Assembly: GCA_016787445.1 (NCBI GenBank)
Contig: JAEUTQ010000012.1
Location: 124,001-188,000 of the forward strand
Reading direction: 5' to 3'
From: Bacteroidia bacterium
GTDB lineage: Bacteria > Bacteroidota > Bacteroidia > B-17B0 > Aurantibacillaceae
Length of the DNA: 64,000 nt
Shown here piece after piece: positions 1 through 10,100 of this stretch. Every line of letters begins with the position of its first letter. Within the stretch, counting starts at the first letter, position 1. The notes under the pieces were generated by a model. The model searched no databases and was not told the origin of the DNA. It worked only from the letters and a program-made list of their open reading frames with translations. The position numbers and the translations under genes are program-made.

Positions 1-883
1 TTATACGGTTGCCGGGTAATAATTCAACCAAAAAAGCATGACTTAGTGCGTTTTCTCCGATATACATTACTCCACCATTTGGACCTTTACATAAGCCTCC
101 TTGGCCATAACCATTATAATTATTGTCGGGATACAAGTCTTTGAAGTAGGAGAAAATCCCTCCGCTGAATTTCGTTGGGCCATAGCTGCTTGTTAGCCAT
201 TTGTCACCATTGCTATCGATATAAAGATTAGAAAAATTAATACCTGTTGTAATTGTAGAAACAGCAGTAGTAAAACCCGTTGAAGTGAATGTAGGATTAT
301 ACGTAAACTGCACGATGCTATTGGAGTTACAAGCCCAAATTGTATTGGAATTTTCTGCGCGTAAACTCCAAATTGAATTTGTAGGAAACAAGCCATTCGA
401 GATATTGTAATTTGTGAAGTTGGTGCCGTCAAATCTGGATAAACCACGATTCGTTCCGATAAATAACATGTTACTGTTAAATTCTAGCGAATAAATAACT
501 GTATCCGGTAAACCATTCACAATTGTATAATTCGTAAAATTAGTACCGTCAAATTTTACCAGACCTCTCGTAGTGCCAATCCACATATTTCCCAAATTAT
601 CTTCTTTAAAACAATTCACAGAAATTGGTGCCGGTAGACTTGGAGTGTTTGTTTTGTTATAGATAGTCCAGGTTGTTGTAGTTGTATTATAAACAGAAAC
701 TATAACTGAGGCAGACAATGAAGCCTGATATCCCATCCAAACTTTACCGGAATTATCCTCGTAAATGCATCTTGATGGTAACGAGGAAGACGAAGGAATG
801 GATGTGGAATAACTTGTAAAACCATTCTGCGAAAAGAATGATTTTGAAAAAATCAGGAAGAATATTAATAAAGTTTTTTTCAT
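1..883 (-). CDS. Secreted beta-propeller protein, 3'-truncated by the window edge
   Basis: Reading down from the ATG at 883 the frame stays open to base 1, giving 294 codons with the C-terminus outside the window. It starts with a signal peptide ending near FFSQN, then blade-like repeats such as GNMWIGTTRGLVKFDG and a second FIGTNRGLSRFDG, typical of two-component-regulator propellers (reg_prop). It aligns along its whole visible length with the N-terminus of the protein encoded just upstream (893-3640), so the two are tandem paralogues. Only 9 bases separate them, which suggests co-transcription. By analogy with that neighbour it probably ends in a T9SS sorting domain, but this cannot be seen. 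No kinase or membrane segment is visible. Ligand unknown. Confidence 0.85.
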   Translation of the reverse strand, partial: MKKTLLIFFLIFSKSFFSQNGFTSYSTSIPSSSSLPSRCIYEDNSGKVWMGYQASLSASVIVSVYNTTTTTWTIYNKTNTPSLPAPISVNCFKEDNLGNMWIGTTRGLVKFDGTNFTNYTIVNGLPDTVIYSLEFNSNMLFIGTNRGLSRFDGTNFTNYNISNGLFPTNSIWSLRAENSNTIWACNSNSIVQFTYNPTFTSTGFTTAVSTITTGINFSNLYIDSNGDKWLTSSYGPTKFSGGIFSYFKDLYPDNNYNGYGQGGLCKGPNGGVMYIGENALSHAFLVELLPGNRI

Positions 884-892
884 GTTATAAAT

Positions 893-3640
893 TTATTGCT
901 TCACAAACTTTTTTACTGCAAGTTGGTTACTATCAAAGTTAAGATTCAAAAAGTAAATTCCCGCATTTAATTCGTTAATATTAATGGTACTCTTACTCAA
1001 ATCACGTAGGTGTCCGGTTTTTATGGTACGTCCTGTTACATCCATGATACTGTAGTCACATTTCCCTAATTCCACATCACTTGAAATTTGCAGATAGGAT
1101 TGCGCGGGATTTGGATACAATCCAATTAAATGATTGATGCTTTCGTTTTCTTTTATGCCAATATTTATTTTCTGCAAACAATTTGGAATGGCTCCATTAT
1201 AAAAACTTCTTACTTTTCTTGCATCTTGAATTAATTTGTTTACGCTGGCTATGTTTCTGTTGCTGGTTGCAGAACTATCCACCGACCAAACTAAAGCAAG
1301 CTCAAATTCGGTTTGTCCTTTGGAGGGTAAATTAAACGGACCGCTGCTTATGTTATATCCTCTGTCACCAGCGAGATTACCTACACTAAGTTCTGTCCAG
1401 TTACTTGCGCATGGATTGTTTTGGTAATTCATCCATGGGTACACAAATTTAGTTGGCGTGGTGCCACCATAAGCATTACCACCACATGTAAAACTAGTAC
1501 TGTCTTTCCAGTAACCACTCATATAATTATAAAAATTATTTGCGTTGGAAGGCCAAGTTGTTGCTGGAGGTACGGAACCTATGTTATTATTGAAATAGTT
1601 AAACACATTCATTAAGCATCGTTCACCCGGTTCGTCTATGATGCTGTCGTTATCATTATCAATCAAATCTCCTGAATTAGCAATCGGGCCTTTTAAAATG
1701 GTGCGGCCACAGGCGGGTGGGTATAAGTCATAACCTGGAGGTCCAGCAAAGCCATAATCAGCTGAGTCGGCATTATAAATAAAACCTAGATTATCTTGAA
1801 CACTGCTGCCAATGTAATCATCCACATAACTCCCTAAATCCGCATTACTTCTATGCGCTACATACATATCGTGGTAATTATTATTACTGCGGTTATAAAT
1901 TTTATAATCGTAAAAAGTAGTATAAGCTAATTCGTTGCGGCCATTGATGACATTCGGACAACCATAAGCATAAGCCATGCAATGGATTTCAACACCCAAT
2001 GGTAAACCACCGCTCTCCTGATGATTGCCTAGTTTATCATTAAAGATGAAATAGAGAGTTTGATCGCCTTTGATTTTCGGATAATCACCTTGTTGCCAAT
2101 TGTAAATGCCGTCTCCGTTTACATCTACGAAAGGTGCTAAGTTTTTAGCTTTATTTCCTGTACCGTGCGCCGGCCAGTTTACTATATCCGGGGTTGGTGT
2201 ATAGCTTAGTGGAACATTACCCAAATTGAATTGTGTGATAAAATTATTGATATCAGTATAACTCACTTTCCAGATATGGTCATAATTCAAGGCGCTCAAT
2301 GTATCAGCTCCTCCATTGATGGTATCAAGTGGTCCGGGCCAAAAATCATTCCCGCTTTGTCGGTATGTTTGCGCCGCAATGTGTAATTGATTAGAGGCAT
2401 CTAGTCCACCTATCCAAAGGGCAGATGCAAACTCAGAGCTTGGACCATAGGGTAAGGTTTGAGGTGTAGGTACAAAATATGCATAACTACCTGTGGCTGC
2501 CATATCCCAAAACATATCACCACGATTGTAAACTCCCGCTTTAACGCGATTAATATCGAGGTATTTATAGTTGCTGTTTGTAACACTTATCGGATTTTGA
2601 CCAAATGCTTTAACGGGTGAAAAATTTGATTTATCAAAAACTATAAAGCTTGTTGTTGAGTTTGAGATAACCGAGTTCAACAAATAAATTTTGTTTGACT
2701 TGCTACTGAAGTTACTACTTAATTTAATGTTTGCAGGTGGATAATAATATTCTATTTTATTTGCAGACGTAAACTCAGCTAAGTATGGATATAAACCATT
2801 AGTATAATATGCTCCTATTGTTAAGGCTCCGTTGTTTGGACCTTGAGCAATGTTTCCATTATTGTCAAAAGTATTAGGTAAATCCGGAAACATATTTTTG
2901 AAATAACTAAAGCCTGTCGCATTAAATTTTACAGGTCCTTCAGCGCAATCCAACCATTTATTGCCAGCTGCATCAATGTAAATATCACTAAAAGTATTTG
3001 AGGTAGGCGTTGCTACAGATAAAGAATAAGAAGTTGCAGTAAAAGTAGAATTAATGTTAAACTCAACTAAGTTGTTTCCGCTAATTGCCCATAGTTTATT
3101 CGGTGTTTCTGCTTTTATAGCTTGAACAAAATTAAAAGGGAACAGAGAGTTAATTGTGTTATAATTAGTAAATGTAGTTCCATCGAATCTGGATAATCCA
3201 CCATTGAGTGTTCCGATGTATAACATGTTTCCTGCCCATTCTAAACTGTATATGAAGTTAGAAGGAAGTCCATTGCTTGTAGTATAGGTTGTAAAATTAA
3301 TTCCATCAAATTTTACGAGTCCGAGAGCTGTGCCTATCCACATATTACCTAAATTATCTTCTTTAAAGCATCTCGCTGCATTAATTGGTAAAGCAGGCGT
3401 ATTTGTTTTGTTGTAGAAAGTCCAGGCCGTTGTTGTGGGATTGTACACCGCAAAGGCAACAGCGCCTGTTGGCCCTGAATTATAACCTATCCAAACTTTG
3501 CCGGCGTTGTCAACGTAGATACAGTTTTGAGCGGTTGGTGGCGCACCTGCCGGAAGTACAGTAGAGTAGGTGGTAAAACCGTTCTGGCTTATTACCAATT
3601 TCACTGAAACCAATAATAAAATGAGTAGAAGTTTTCTCAT
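893..3640 (-). CDS. Secreted beta-propeller protein with T9SS type A sorting domain
   Basis: 915 residues. Signal peptide at residues 1-18 (hydrophobic stretch ending VISQ). Residues 20-290 carry propeller blades of the reg_prop kind (GNMWIGTALGLVKFDG, YIGTLNGGLSRFDG). The middle has little recognisable similarity but includes an acidic calcium-loop-like stretch (DVNGDGIYNW near residue 500). The last 75 residues form a T9SS type A sorting domain, with LYPNPAQ, a VTGRTI turn, LNAGIYFLN and a final KKFVKQ. The protein should therefore cross the outer membrane by type IX secretion and be attached to or released from the surface. It lies first in a minus-strand pair with the truncated paralogue at 1-883. 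In sensor kinases such propellers bind ligands; here no signalling domain is present, so the role is unknown. Confidence 0.9.
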   Translation of the reverse strand: MRKLLLILLLVSVKLVISQNGFTTYSTVLPAGAPPTAQNCIYVDNAGKVWIGYNSGPTGAVAFAVYNPTTTAWTFYNKTNTPALPINAARCFKEDNLGNMWIGTALGLVKFDGINFTTYTTSNGLPSNFIYSLEWAGNMLYIGTLNGGLSRFDGTTFTNYNTINSLFPFNFVQAIKAETPNKLWAISGNNLVEFNINSTFTATSYSLSVATPTSNTFSDIYIDAAGNKWLDCAEGPVKFNATGFSYFKNMFPDLPNTFDNNGNIAQGPNNGALTIGAYYTNGLYPYLAEFTSANKIEYYYPPANIKLSSNFSSKSNKIYLLNSVISNSTTSFIVFDKSNFSPVKAFGQNPISVTNSNYKYLDINRVKAGVYNRGDMFWDMAATGSYAYFVPTPQTLPYGPSSEFASALWIGGLDASNQLHIAAQTYRQSGNDFWPGPLDTINGGADTLSALNYDHIWKVSYTDINNFITQFNLGNVPLSYTPTPDIVNWPAHGTGNKAKNLAPFVDVNGDGIYNWQQGDYPKIKGDQTLYFIFNDKLGNHQESGGLPLGVEIHCMAYAYGCPNVINGRNELAYTTFYDYKIYNRSNNNYHDMYVAHRSNADLGSYVDDYIGSSVQDNLGFIYNADSADYGFAGPPGYDLYPPACGRTILKGPIANSGDLIDNDNDSIIDEPGERCLMNVFNYFNNNIGSVPPATTWPSNANNFYNYMSGYWKDSTSFTCGGNAYGGTTPTKFVYPWMNYQNNPCASNWTELSVGNLAGDRGYNISSGPFNLPSKGQTEFELALVWSVDSSATSNRNIASVNKLIQDARKVRSFYNGAIPNCLQKINIGIKENESINHLIGLYPNPAQSYLQISSDVELGKCDYSIMDVTGRTIKTGHLRDLSKSTININELNAGIYFLNLNFDSNQLAVKKFVKQ

Positions 3641-3747
3641 ATAAGGACGCTTTAAAGATTGTTCTTATACAATTATACTTCGGTTTTTAAGAGAAGTTAT
3701 AGCAGTTCTAATATATGGTTAGGTATTTCAAATAAGTGGTTGTTTTG

Positions 3748-3780
3748 TTGATGTGAATTTCCTAAAATATACTATCTTTG
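3748..3780 (+). promoter_or_regulatory. Bacteroidota-type promoter for the thrS operon
   Basis: A perfect TAnnTTTG -7 box (TATCTTTG, 3773-3780) is preceded, 22 bases upstream, by TTG at 3748-3750 within TTTTGTTG. This matches the known Bacteroidota sigma-70 pattern. Transcription would start near 3786, leaving a leader of about 37 bases before thrS. Confidence 0.6.
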
Positions 3781-3796
3781 TTACCCTAAATTTAAA

Positions 3797-3813
3797 CCCA
3801 CGTTGTAAGTGGG
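3797..3813 (+). promoter_or_regulatory. Leader hairpin upstream of thrS
   Basis: CCCAC (3797-3801) and GTGGG (3809-3813) form a 5-bp stem with a 7-base loop, 9 bases before the thrS start. It would lie in the short leader of the predicted transcript. In Escherichia coli ThrRS represses its own mRNA through leader hairpins; whether this one acts in that way is inference only. Confidence 0.3.
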
Positions 3814-3822
3814 GCCAACATT

Positions 3823-5769
3823 ATGATTAAAGTAACACTACCAGATGGTTCCGTTCGCGAATATCCTAAAGGAACCACCTCTATGCAAGTAGCATTGAGC
3901 ATCAGCGAAGGTTTAGCACGCAATGTATTATCGGCAAAAGTTAACGGAGAAGTATGGGATGCTTCACGTCCGCTCAACTCCGATTGCACCTTAAGTTTAT
4001 TAACGTGGAATGATGCCGAAGGAAAAGAAACCATGTGGCATAGTTCAGCGCATTTAATGGCTGAAGCTATTGAAAGCATTTTTCCGGGCGCAAAATTTGC
4101 CATCGGTCCTCCGGTTGAAAATGGTTTTTACTACGATATCGACTTTGGCGATAAAACATTTTCTACCGATCATCTCGAGCAAGTAGAGAAAAAAATGATG
4201 GAGCTTGCTTCCAAGAAAAATGAATACATCCGTAAGGAAGTTTCAAAAGCGGATGCGATTAAATATTTTACCGAAAAGGGCGACCCTTATAAATTGGAAT
4301 TAATCGATGGCTTAGCCGACGGTTCCATTACTTTTTATACGCAAGGTGAATTCACCGATTTATGCCGCGGACCGCACATTCCTAACACAGGTTTTATTAA
4401 AGCTGTAAAATTATTACGTGTGGCCGGTGCCTATTGGCGCGGTGATGAAAAAAACAAACAGCTGACCCGTGTTTATGGTATCACTTTCCCAAAGGATAAG
4501 GAGTTAAAAGAGTACTTAACCTTATTAGAGGAAGCAAAGAAACGCGATCACCGTAAATTGGGTAAGGAGTTAGAATTATTTACTTTCTCTGAGAAAGTAG
4601 GATTGGGTTTACCATTATGGTTACCGAAAGGAGCCATGTTGCGTGAGCGTTTAATTCAGTTCATGCAAAAAGCGCAAACAAAGTCGGGTTATTTACCGGT
4701 TGTTACGCCACACATTGCATTGAAAGATTTATATGTGTGCTCAGGTCACTATGAAAAATATGGCGCTGATTCATTTCAGCCTATCAATACTCCTCAGGAG
4801 GGCGAACAGTTTTTCTTAAAACCAATGAATTGTCCGCACCACTGTGAAATTTATAAATCCTCTCCTAAATCCTATAAAGATTTACCGGTGCGTTTTGCTG
4901 AGTTCGGTACTGTTTACCGTTACGAACAACATGGTGAGTTGCACGGATTAACCCGTGTGCGCGGATTTACTCAAGATGATGCGCACTTATTTGTTCGTCC
5001 GGATCAAGTGAAGGAAGAGTTTTGTAAAGTAATTGATTTGGTGTTGTATGTTTTCAATGCCTTAGATTTTAAAGATTACACCGCTCAAATATCGTTGCGC
5101 GACCCTAACAACAAAACCAAGTATATCGGAAGCGATGAAAACTGGAATTTGGCTGAGCAGGCTATTATTGAAAGCGCAGCCGAAAAAGGTTTAAAAACTG
5201 TGGTGGAAGAGGGTGAAGCAGCGTTTTATGGTCCGAAACTGGACTTTATGGTGAAAGATGCCCTTGGCCGTAAGTGGCAATTAGGAACTATTCAGGTGGA
5301 TTATAACCTTCCTGAGCGCTTCCAGTTGGAGTATACAGGATCTGATAATCAGAAACATAGACCTGTAATGATACACCGTGCGCCATTTGGCAGTTTGGAG
5401 CGATTCATTGCCGTTTTAATTGAGCATTGCGGTGGTAAGTTCCCGTTGTGGTTAACTCCTGATCAGGTAGCCATTTTACCAATCAGCGAAAAGTACAACG
5501 ATTACGCTAAAAAAGTTTTAGGATTGCTAAATAATTCCGATATTCGCGGCCTTGTTGACGACCGCAACGAAAAGATTGGTAAGAAGATAAGGGACAATGA
5601 GATAAATAAGATTCCTTATATGTTAGTTGTAGGTGAAAAAGAAGAGGCGGAAGGAAAGGTTGCAGTTCGTGAACATGGTAAAGGCGATATTGGTGTAATG
5701 ACCATTGAAGAGTTTGCCAAATTGATTAACACAACAATAGAAAACGATTTTAAACAAAAGTTAAACTAA
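3823..5769 (+). CDS. thrS: Threonine--tRNA ligase
   Basis: Charges tRNA-Thr with threonine in the cytoplasm. At 648 residues it has the full class II ThrRS layout. An N-terminal TGS domain (about 1-62) is followed by the editing domain with HSSAH (H73, H77) and CRGPH (from C181), then the catalytic core. The core includes MNCPHH, motif 2 around [12 protein letters not shown] and [13 protein letters not shown], and motif 3 with [11 protein letters not shown]. The Cys and two His expected to hold the catalytic zinc are all present. The C-terminal anticodon-binding domain ends in a Lys-rich tail. It heads the operon thrS-infC-rpmI-rplT, an order conserved in many bacteria; infC begins 15 bases after its stop, in the same frame. 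Confidence 0.98.
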   Translation: MIKVTLPDGSVREYPKGTTSMQVALSISEGLARNVLSAKVNGEVWDASRPLNSDCTLSLLTWNDAEGKETMWHSSAHLMAEAIESIFPGAKFAIGPPVENGFYYDIDFGDKTFSTDHLEQVEKKMMELASKKNEYIRKEVSKADAIKYFTEKGDPYKLELIDGLADGSITFYTQGEFTDLCRGPHIPNTGFIKAVKLLRVAGAYWRGDEKNKQLTRVYGITFPKDKELKEYLTLLEEAKKRDHRKLGKELELFTFSEKVGLGLPLWLPKGAMLRERLIQFMQKAQTKSGYLPVVTPHIALKDLYVCSGHYEKYGADSFQPINTPQEGEQFFLKPMNCPHHCEIYKSSPKSYKDLPVRFAEFGTVYRYEQHGELHGLTRVRGFTQDDAHLFVRPDQVKEEFCKVIDLVLYVFNALDFKDYTAQISLRDPNNKTKYIGSDENWNLAEQAIIESAAEKGLKTVVEEGEAAFYGPKLDFMVKDALGRKWQLGTIQVDYNLPERFQLEYTGSDNQKHRPVMIHRAPFGSLERFIAVLIEHCGGKFPLWLTPDQVAILPISEKYNDYAKKVLGLLNNSDIRGLVDDRNEKIGKKIRDNEINKIPYMLVVGEKEEAEGKVAVREHGKGDIGVMTIEEFAKLINTTIENDFKQKLN

Positions 5770-5774
5770 AAAGC

Positions 5775-5779
5775 GGAGG
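5775..5779 (+). promoter_or_regulatory. Strong Shine-Dalgarno sequence for the AUU start of infC
   Basis: GGAGG inside GCGGAGGT lies 5 bases before ATT at 5785. Other genes here have A-rich leaders without such a motif, as expected in Bacteroidota, where the anti-Shine-Dalgarno end of 16S rRNA is largely masked. Its presence decides the start of infC and probably compensates for the weak start codon. Confidence 0.75.
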
Positions 5780-5784
5780 TTACT

Positions 5785-6414
5785 ATTAACGTCTTTAAAA
5801 AACCAACACCAAACCAAACTCCGGGCACGAATAAGCCGGGAGAAACTCCTTTTCAAAAACCAAGACCGAGAGGCTTAAAAGAAGGTTTTAAAAGGCCGGG
5901 TGTAAAAGAAGAACAACATAAAATTAACGAGCGAATTACAGCTCGTACAGTTCGTGTTGTTGGAGAAGATATCGAAGCGGGTGTTTATCCAATTGGAAAA
6001 GCATTAGAGATTGCCCGTGAAGCAGGATTAGATTTAGTAGAAATCGCTCCTAACGTTGATCCGCCGGTTTGTAAAGTAATTGATTACGGTAAGTTTCTTT
6101 ACGAGTTAAAGAAAAAGGCCAAGGAGATAAAAGCGAAAGCTGCAAAGGTTGTTGTAAAGGATATCCGTTTCGGACCACATACTGATGAGCATGATTACAA
6201 TTTTAAAAAGAATCACGCTATCAAGTTTTTAAAAGACGGATGTAAAGTAAAAGCAATTGTAATGTTCCGCGGACGTGAGATTGTGTTTAAAGAACAAGGC
6301 GAATTATTGTTATTACGTTTTGCAAATGAGTTAGAAGAGTTTGGTAAGGCAGAACAATTGCCGGTGTTAGAAGGAAAGAAAATGCAAATGGTAATTGCGC
6401 CAAAGAAAAAGTAA
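5785..6414 (+). CDS. infC: Translation initiation factor IF-3 (AUU start)
   Basis: IF-3 binds the 30S subunit, keeps subunits apart and checks the start codon and initiator tRNA. The frame gives 209 residues from an ATT codon. After a Pro/Lys-rich extension of about 48 residues come the conserved INERI start of the N-domain, [17 protein letters not shown], then the C-domain with [13 protein letters not shown], a FRGRE motif and LEGKKM before a basic end. No ATG, GTG or TTG occurs in frame before the conserved N-domain, and the first in-frame ATG is deep in the C-domain. AUU at 5785 with its strong ribosome-binding site is therefore the only sensible start. AUU is the classical infC start codon, used for self-repression because IF-3 rejects non-standard starts. 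It sits between thrS and rpmI. Confidence 0.95.
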   Translation: MNVFKKPTPNQTPGTNKPGETPFQKPRPRGLKEGFKRPGVKEEQHKINERITARTVRVVGEDIEAGVYPIGKALEIAREAGLDLVEIAPNVDPPVCKVIDYGKFLYELKKKAKEIKAKAAKVVVKDIRFGPHTDEHDYNFKKNHAIKFLKDGCKVKAIVMFRGREIVFKEQGELLLLRFANELEEFGKAEQLPVLEGKKMQMVIAPKKK

Positions 6415-6443
6415 GTACTAATAAATAAATATAAAAAGAGAAA

Positions 6444-6644
6444 ATGCCAAAAATGAAAACAAATTCCAGTGCTAAAAAGCGTTTCGCTTTCACTGGAACC
6501 GGTAAGATTAAAAGGAAGAAGGCTTTCAAAAACCACATCCTTACCAAGAAAGAAAAAGACCGTAAACGCGGTTTAGGTAAGATGGCGATTGTAAGTAAGG
6601 AAGACTTAGGTAACGTAAAAATGTTACTTTGCTTAGGTAAATAA
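6444..6644 (+). CDS. rpmI: 50S ribosomal protein L35 (bL35)
   Basis: 66 residues, the usual length, beginning [14 protein letters not shown] and continuing with [12 protein letters not shown], the typical bL35 start, and rich in Lys and Arg. It is a structural protein of the large subunit. It lies 29 bases after infC and before rplT, the standard order. The preceding leader is A-rich with no Shine-Dalgarno motif. Confidence 0.97.
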   Translation: MPKMKTNSSAKKRFAFTGTGKIKRKKAFKNHILTKKEKDRKRGLGKMAIVSKEDLGNVKMLLCLGK

Positions 6645-6666
6645 TCCAATTAAAATTATCGAGATC

Positions 6667-6733
6667 GGTTAATTAAAAAAACAAATGTTTAACCCGGATT
6701 TCAGTCAATAAGCTCAGAAAAACTGACACTGAA
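6667..6733 (+). promoter_or_regulatory. Possible structured spacer between rpmI and rplT
   Basis: The 113-base gap can form two hairpins. GGTTAA (6667-6672) pairs with TTAACC (6689-6694), and TTCAGT (6700-6705) pairs with ACTGAA (6728-6733). L20 is known to repress its own operon by binding mRNA structure in other bacteria. Here the structured spacer precedes rplT rather than rpmI, so a regulatory role is only a suggestion. Confidence 0.3.
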
Positions 6734-6757
6734 TTCCAAAGTAAAAAAGAAAAGAAA

Positions 6758-7102
6758 ATGCCACGTTCAGTCAATCACGAAGCCAGCAGGGCTCGCAGAA
6801 AAAAAATCCTAAACCTTACAAAAGGTTATTGGGGAGCAAGAGGTAATGTATGGACCATTGCTAAAAACACATTAGAAAAAGGTTTAATCTACGCTTACCG
6901 CGATCGTAAAGATAAAAAGCGCACTATGCGCGGTTTATGGATTCAGCGTATTAATGCCGGTGTTCGCGAACACGGTATGAGCTACTCTGAGTTTATCGGT
7001 AAATTAAATGCTAAAGGTTTAAAGTTAAATCGTAAGGTTTTAGCTGATTTAGCAATGAATCACCCGGAAGCTTTTAAAGCTGTAGTTAACTCAGTAAAAT
7101 AA
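6758..7102 (+). CDS. rplT: 50S ribosomal protein L20 (bL20)
   Basis: 114 residues, the normal length. It begins [16 protein letters not shown], then [15 protein letters not shown] and [17 protein letters not shown], which are hallmark bL20 sequences, followed by the globular domain with [10 protein letters not shown] and [10 protein letters not shown]. It binds 23S rRNA early in large-subunit assembly and in several bacteria also represses its own operon. It is last in the thrS operon and is followed by a terminator. Confidence 0.98.
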   Translation: MPRSVNHEASRARRKKILNLTKGYWGARGNVWTIAKNTLEKGLIYAYRDRKDKKRTMRGLWIQRINAGVREHGMSYSEFIGKLNAKGLKLNRKVLADLAMNHPEAFKAVVNSVK

Positions 7103-7121
7103 TTTCACTATTTATTGGTAC

Positions 7122-7153
7122 AAAAAACCCCGACAGAAATGCCGGGGTTTTTT
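7122..7153 (+). terminator. Rho-independent terminator of the thrS-infC-rpmI-rplT operon
   Basis: A perfect 11-bp stem, AAAAAACCCCG (7122-7132) with CGGGGTTTTTT (7143-7153), and a 10-base loop. The A and T flanks let it work in both directions, serving rplT and the convergent gene ending at 7160. Confidence 0.92.
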
Positions 7154-7159
7154 ATTGAT

Positions 7160-10100
7160 TTATAATTTGATTCCAATCACCAACAAGTCATCTACCTGTT
7201 CAAAATCTCCCATCCAATTGATGATGTTTTCACGTACCATATTTTCTTGCTGATGCATTGGTAAATGGTTAATGCTAAGTAAATAGTTTTTGAAATTTTT
7301 ACTCATGTATTTCTTACCGTCACGGCCGCCAAATTGATCAGGGTAACCGTCACTGGTCAGATACAATGAATCGCCTTCCTTTAATTTTAATACAGAGGCT
7401 TCATACTTAAAATTAAATTCTGTAAAGCTGGCAATACTTGCCTTAGTTGGTTTTAGTTCTTTTACTTCAGAATCTCCCACTTCAATAATCCAAAGCTGAC
7501 GATTAGCGCCCGCATAAATAACTTCTTTGGTTTTTACATTTACTTTTATCAAGCAAATTTCCATTCCGTCTTTACTCTTTCCTTCACTTTGCTGACGTAA
7601 AGTTTCTTTGATGCTGTTATTAGCTAAGTAAAGAATTTTATCCGGCTGAGTAGATTCTCTTGTCGCGTCATTTAATTTGTCCGAACAAATCATGCTCATA
7701 AATCCACCCGGTACGCCATGTCCGGTGCAATCGGCGCATGCAATTAAAAATTCATCGGCGTTTATTTGTTTAAACCAATAAAAATCACCGCTTACAATAT
7801 CTTTAGGCTTAAAGAAGATAAATAACTCTTTCCAAACTTTTTTAATTTCATTAATACTTGGCAAGATGGAATCTTGTATACCCTTAGCGTAATTGATACT
7901 GTCAGTGATTTCTCGGTTTTTATGTTCAATCAATAATTTTTGCGCATTGATTTCTTTGGTTCTGTCGGTAATGATATTTTCGAGTTTAATATTTTGCTCA
8001 CGCAAGCGCTTTAAATTTAGTTTTATTATGAGATAAATTAACGCGATTAGAGCGAGTATGTAAATAGTATAAGCCCACCAGGTACGATACCATGGCGGTA
8101 GAATCTGAAAATTAATTTTTATTTCTTGTCCCTCTATCCCCAAAATATTCTTTGATTTCACAATAAAAGTATAGTCGCCTTCATGTAAATATTCAAGAAT
8201 AATTTTTTTATTGTTTGAAAAGGCGCTGAATCCTGTATCACGACCAACTAAGTAATATGAAAACAATAATTCGTTTTTATCAATGTAATCAGAGGCACCT
8301 AAACGAATTTCAATAGAACTGTTATAGCTTAATTGAACAGTATTGAGTTTAGTGAGAGGATGTATGTTGAAGAAATATTGAGTGGTATCTGTTCCGAAAT
8401 TCAGGTTGTTTATAAAAGTATTTAGTCCGTATGATTTTGGTTTAATGCTGAGGTCGTAGCAATACAATCCGTTATTCGTACCTATATATATCAAGGATTC
8501 GTCTGAACAAAATGATTTTGTATCTGATTCTTTAATACGCGAGAGTTGAGTAGCTTTTAATTTAAAATTACCTTCTTTAAATTCTAAGCACATTAATGAT
8601 TCAATTGCTTTTGGGTCTTTTTTTAATTTCGTTGTTAGCCAAATACAGTTGTTCTTGTCGTTAAAAGCTCTGGCAACAATATATTTGTTGTTTATCAGGT
8701 TAAACCTGGAATCGAGGGAAATTTTTAATGTGCTAAAATCAGAAATCTTATAAATGCCGTTATCAGTTGCTATGAGCGTTTCATTACTGTAATTGAATAA
8801 GTAGTTTTCATTAAGATTGGGTAAACCATTTTTTTCGTTTAAAATAATAAGTGAATCGGCGTTGTTTTTTTCGTAATAGATTCCATTAGTGGTAGTGCCA
8901 AATAACACACCGTCAGGAGTAGATGACATGGTTCGGATGTCTATTTCAATATCAAAATTTTCTTTGGTTATAGTGAATGTATTGCCGTTTAAAAGTCCTT
9001 TCGCAAATCCGGTTTCTGTTCCTAAATAAATTAATTTATTAAGCGGATTAAAGAGTATAGAGTGAAGTGCAGAAGGAGTTTCATAAATTAACTCAAATCC
9101 TTTCTTAGAATCGTACTTGTAAAGCCCGTAATTGGTGCCTGCTAATAATATATTGTCGTATGATTTTAAACACCACGCAGCCTCTTTGATGATGGTTGTT
9201 TCAAAGCGCAGTGTAGTAGGGTTGTACTGAAGGAGTCCTTTATCGGTAGCTAAAAAGGCGGTTCCGTTAAATAATTCGCAAGATTCTACGGTACCTATTA
9301 CACCTTCGCTCTTTGTAAAGCGGGTGATAGGACTATTAAACTCAATTAAACTTATGCCTTTTGCTAATGCTAACCAAATGTGCCCCTGATTGTCATTATA
9401 AATATAGTTTACACCATCATCCTGCAAAGTGTTTCCTGTATTAATTTGATTGACGGGATTGAAGTTTTCATCTGTAATTAATAATCCGCCGTTCACTGAA
9501 CCAAAGGCATAAAATGAGCTTCCTATTTTTTCGGCACAGTAAACTGTTTTTTCGTTTAACCATGCATTGATAGGCGAGTTTATCTTTTCAATGGTTGATA
9601 GTTCCGGTAATACTTTGTTGAAATTAAACCGGTAGAGTGATTGTGGTGTTACAATGTAATGACAGTTTTCACCCTTAATAATGGCTCTTACTGGATTTGA
9701 ATTGTCTGCAAAAACATCACCACCTTTTAATAAGGTAAATTCGTTAGTGGCCGAAAGAATTTTTAAACCTACTCCTTTTTCGCGTAAAATAAATTTATCT
9801 TCTACTTCAAAAAATGTATGAAATCCTTCCTCGCCGGGTAAAATAGACTTAACAGTTTTATAATCGTAATCTAGAATTACCTGATTACTGCAAAAATAAA
9901 CATGTCCTTTTAAAGTTATAATAGACCAAAATCTTCCAAGGTTTTTGATTGAATCCTTGTTTAATTTTTTTAATGATTCAAATTTGAAAGCACCATTTTC
10001 ATTTTGAATAATTTTCCCAAAGTCGCCGTCGCCGGCAATGAAGATTTCTTCATTCTCATCTTTTCCCAGAGATAAACATAAAAACGGTAAGCTGTATTTA

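Noticed and set aside
875-900. Possible single gene split by a frameshift at 884-892
   Set aside because: Each side has its own stop or start and signal peptide, and the two proteins align with each other from their N-termini, so they are paralogues.
6213-6649. Two overlapping minus-strand frames opposite infC and rpmI
   Set aside because: Both lie opposite conserved translation genes, and their hydrophobic products are the reverse of Lys-rich codons.
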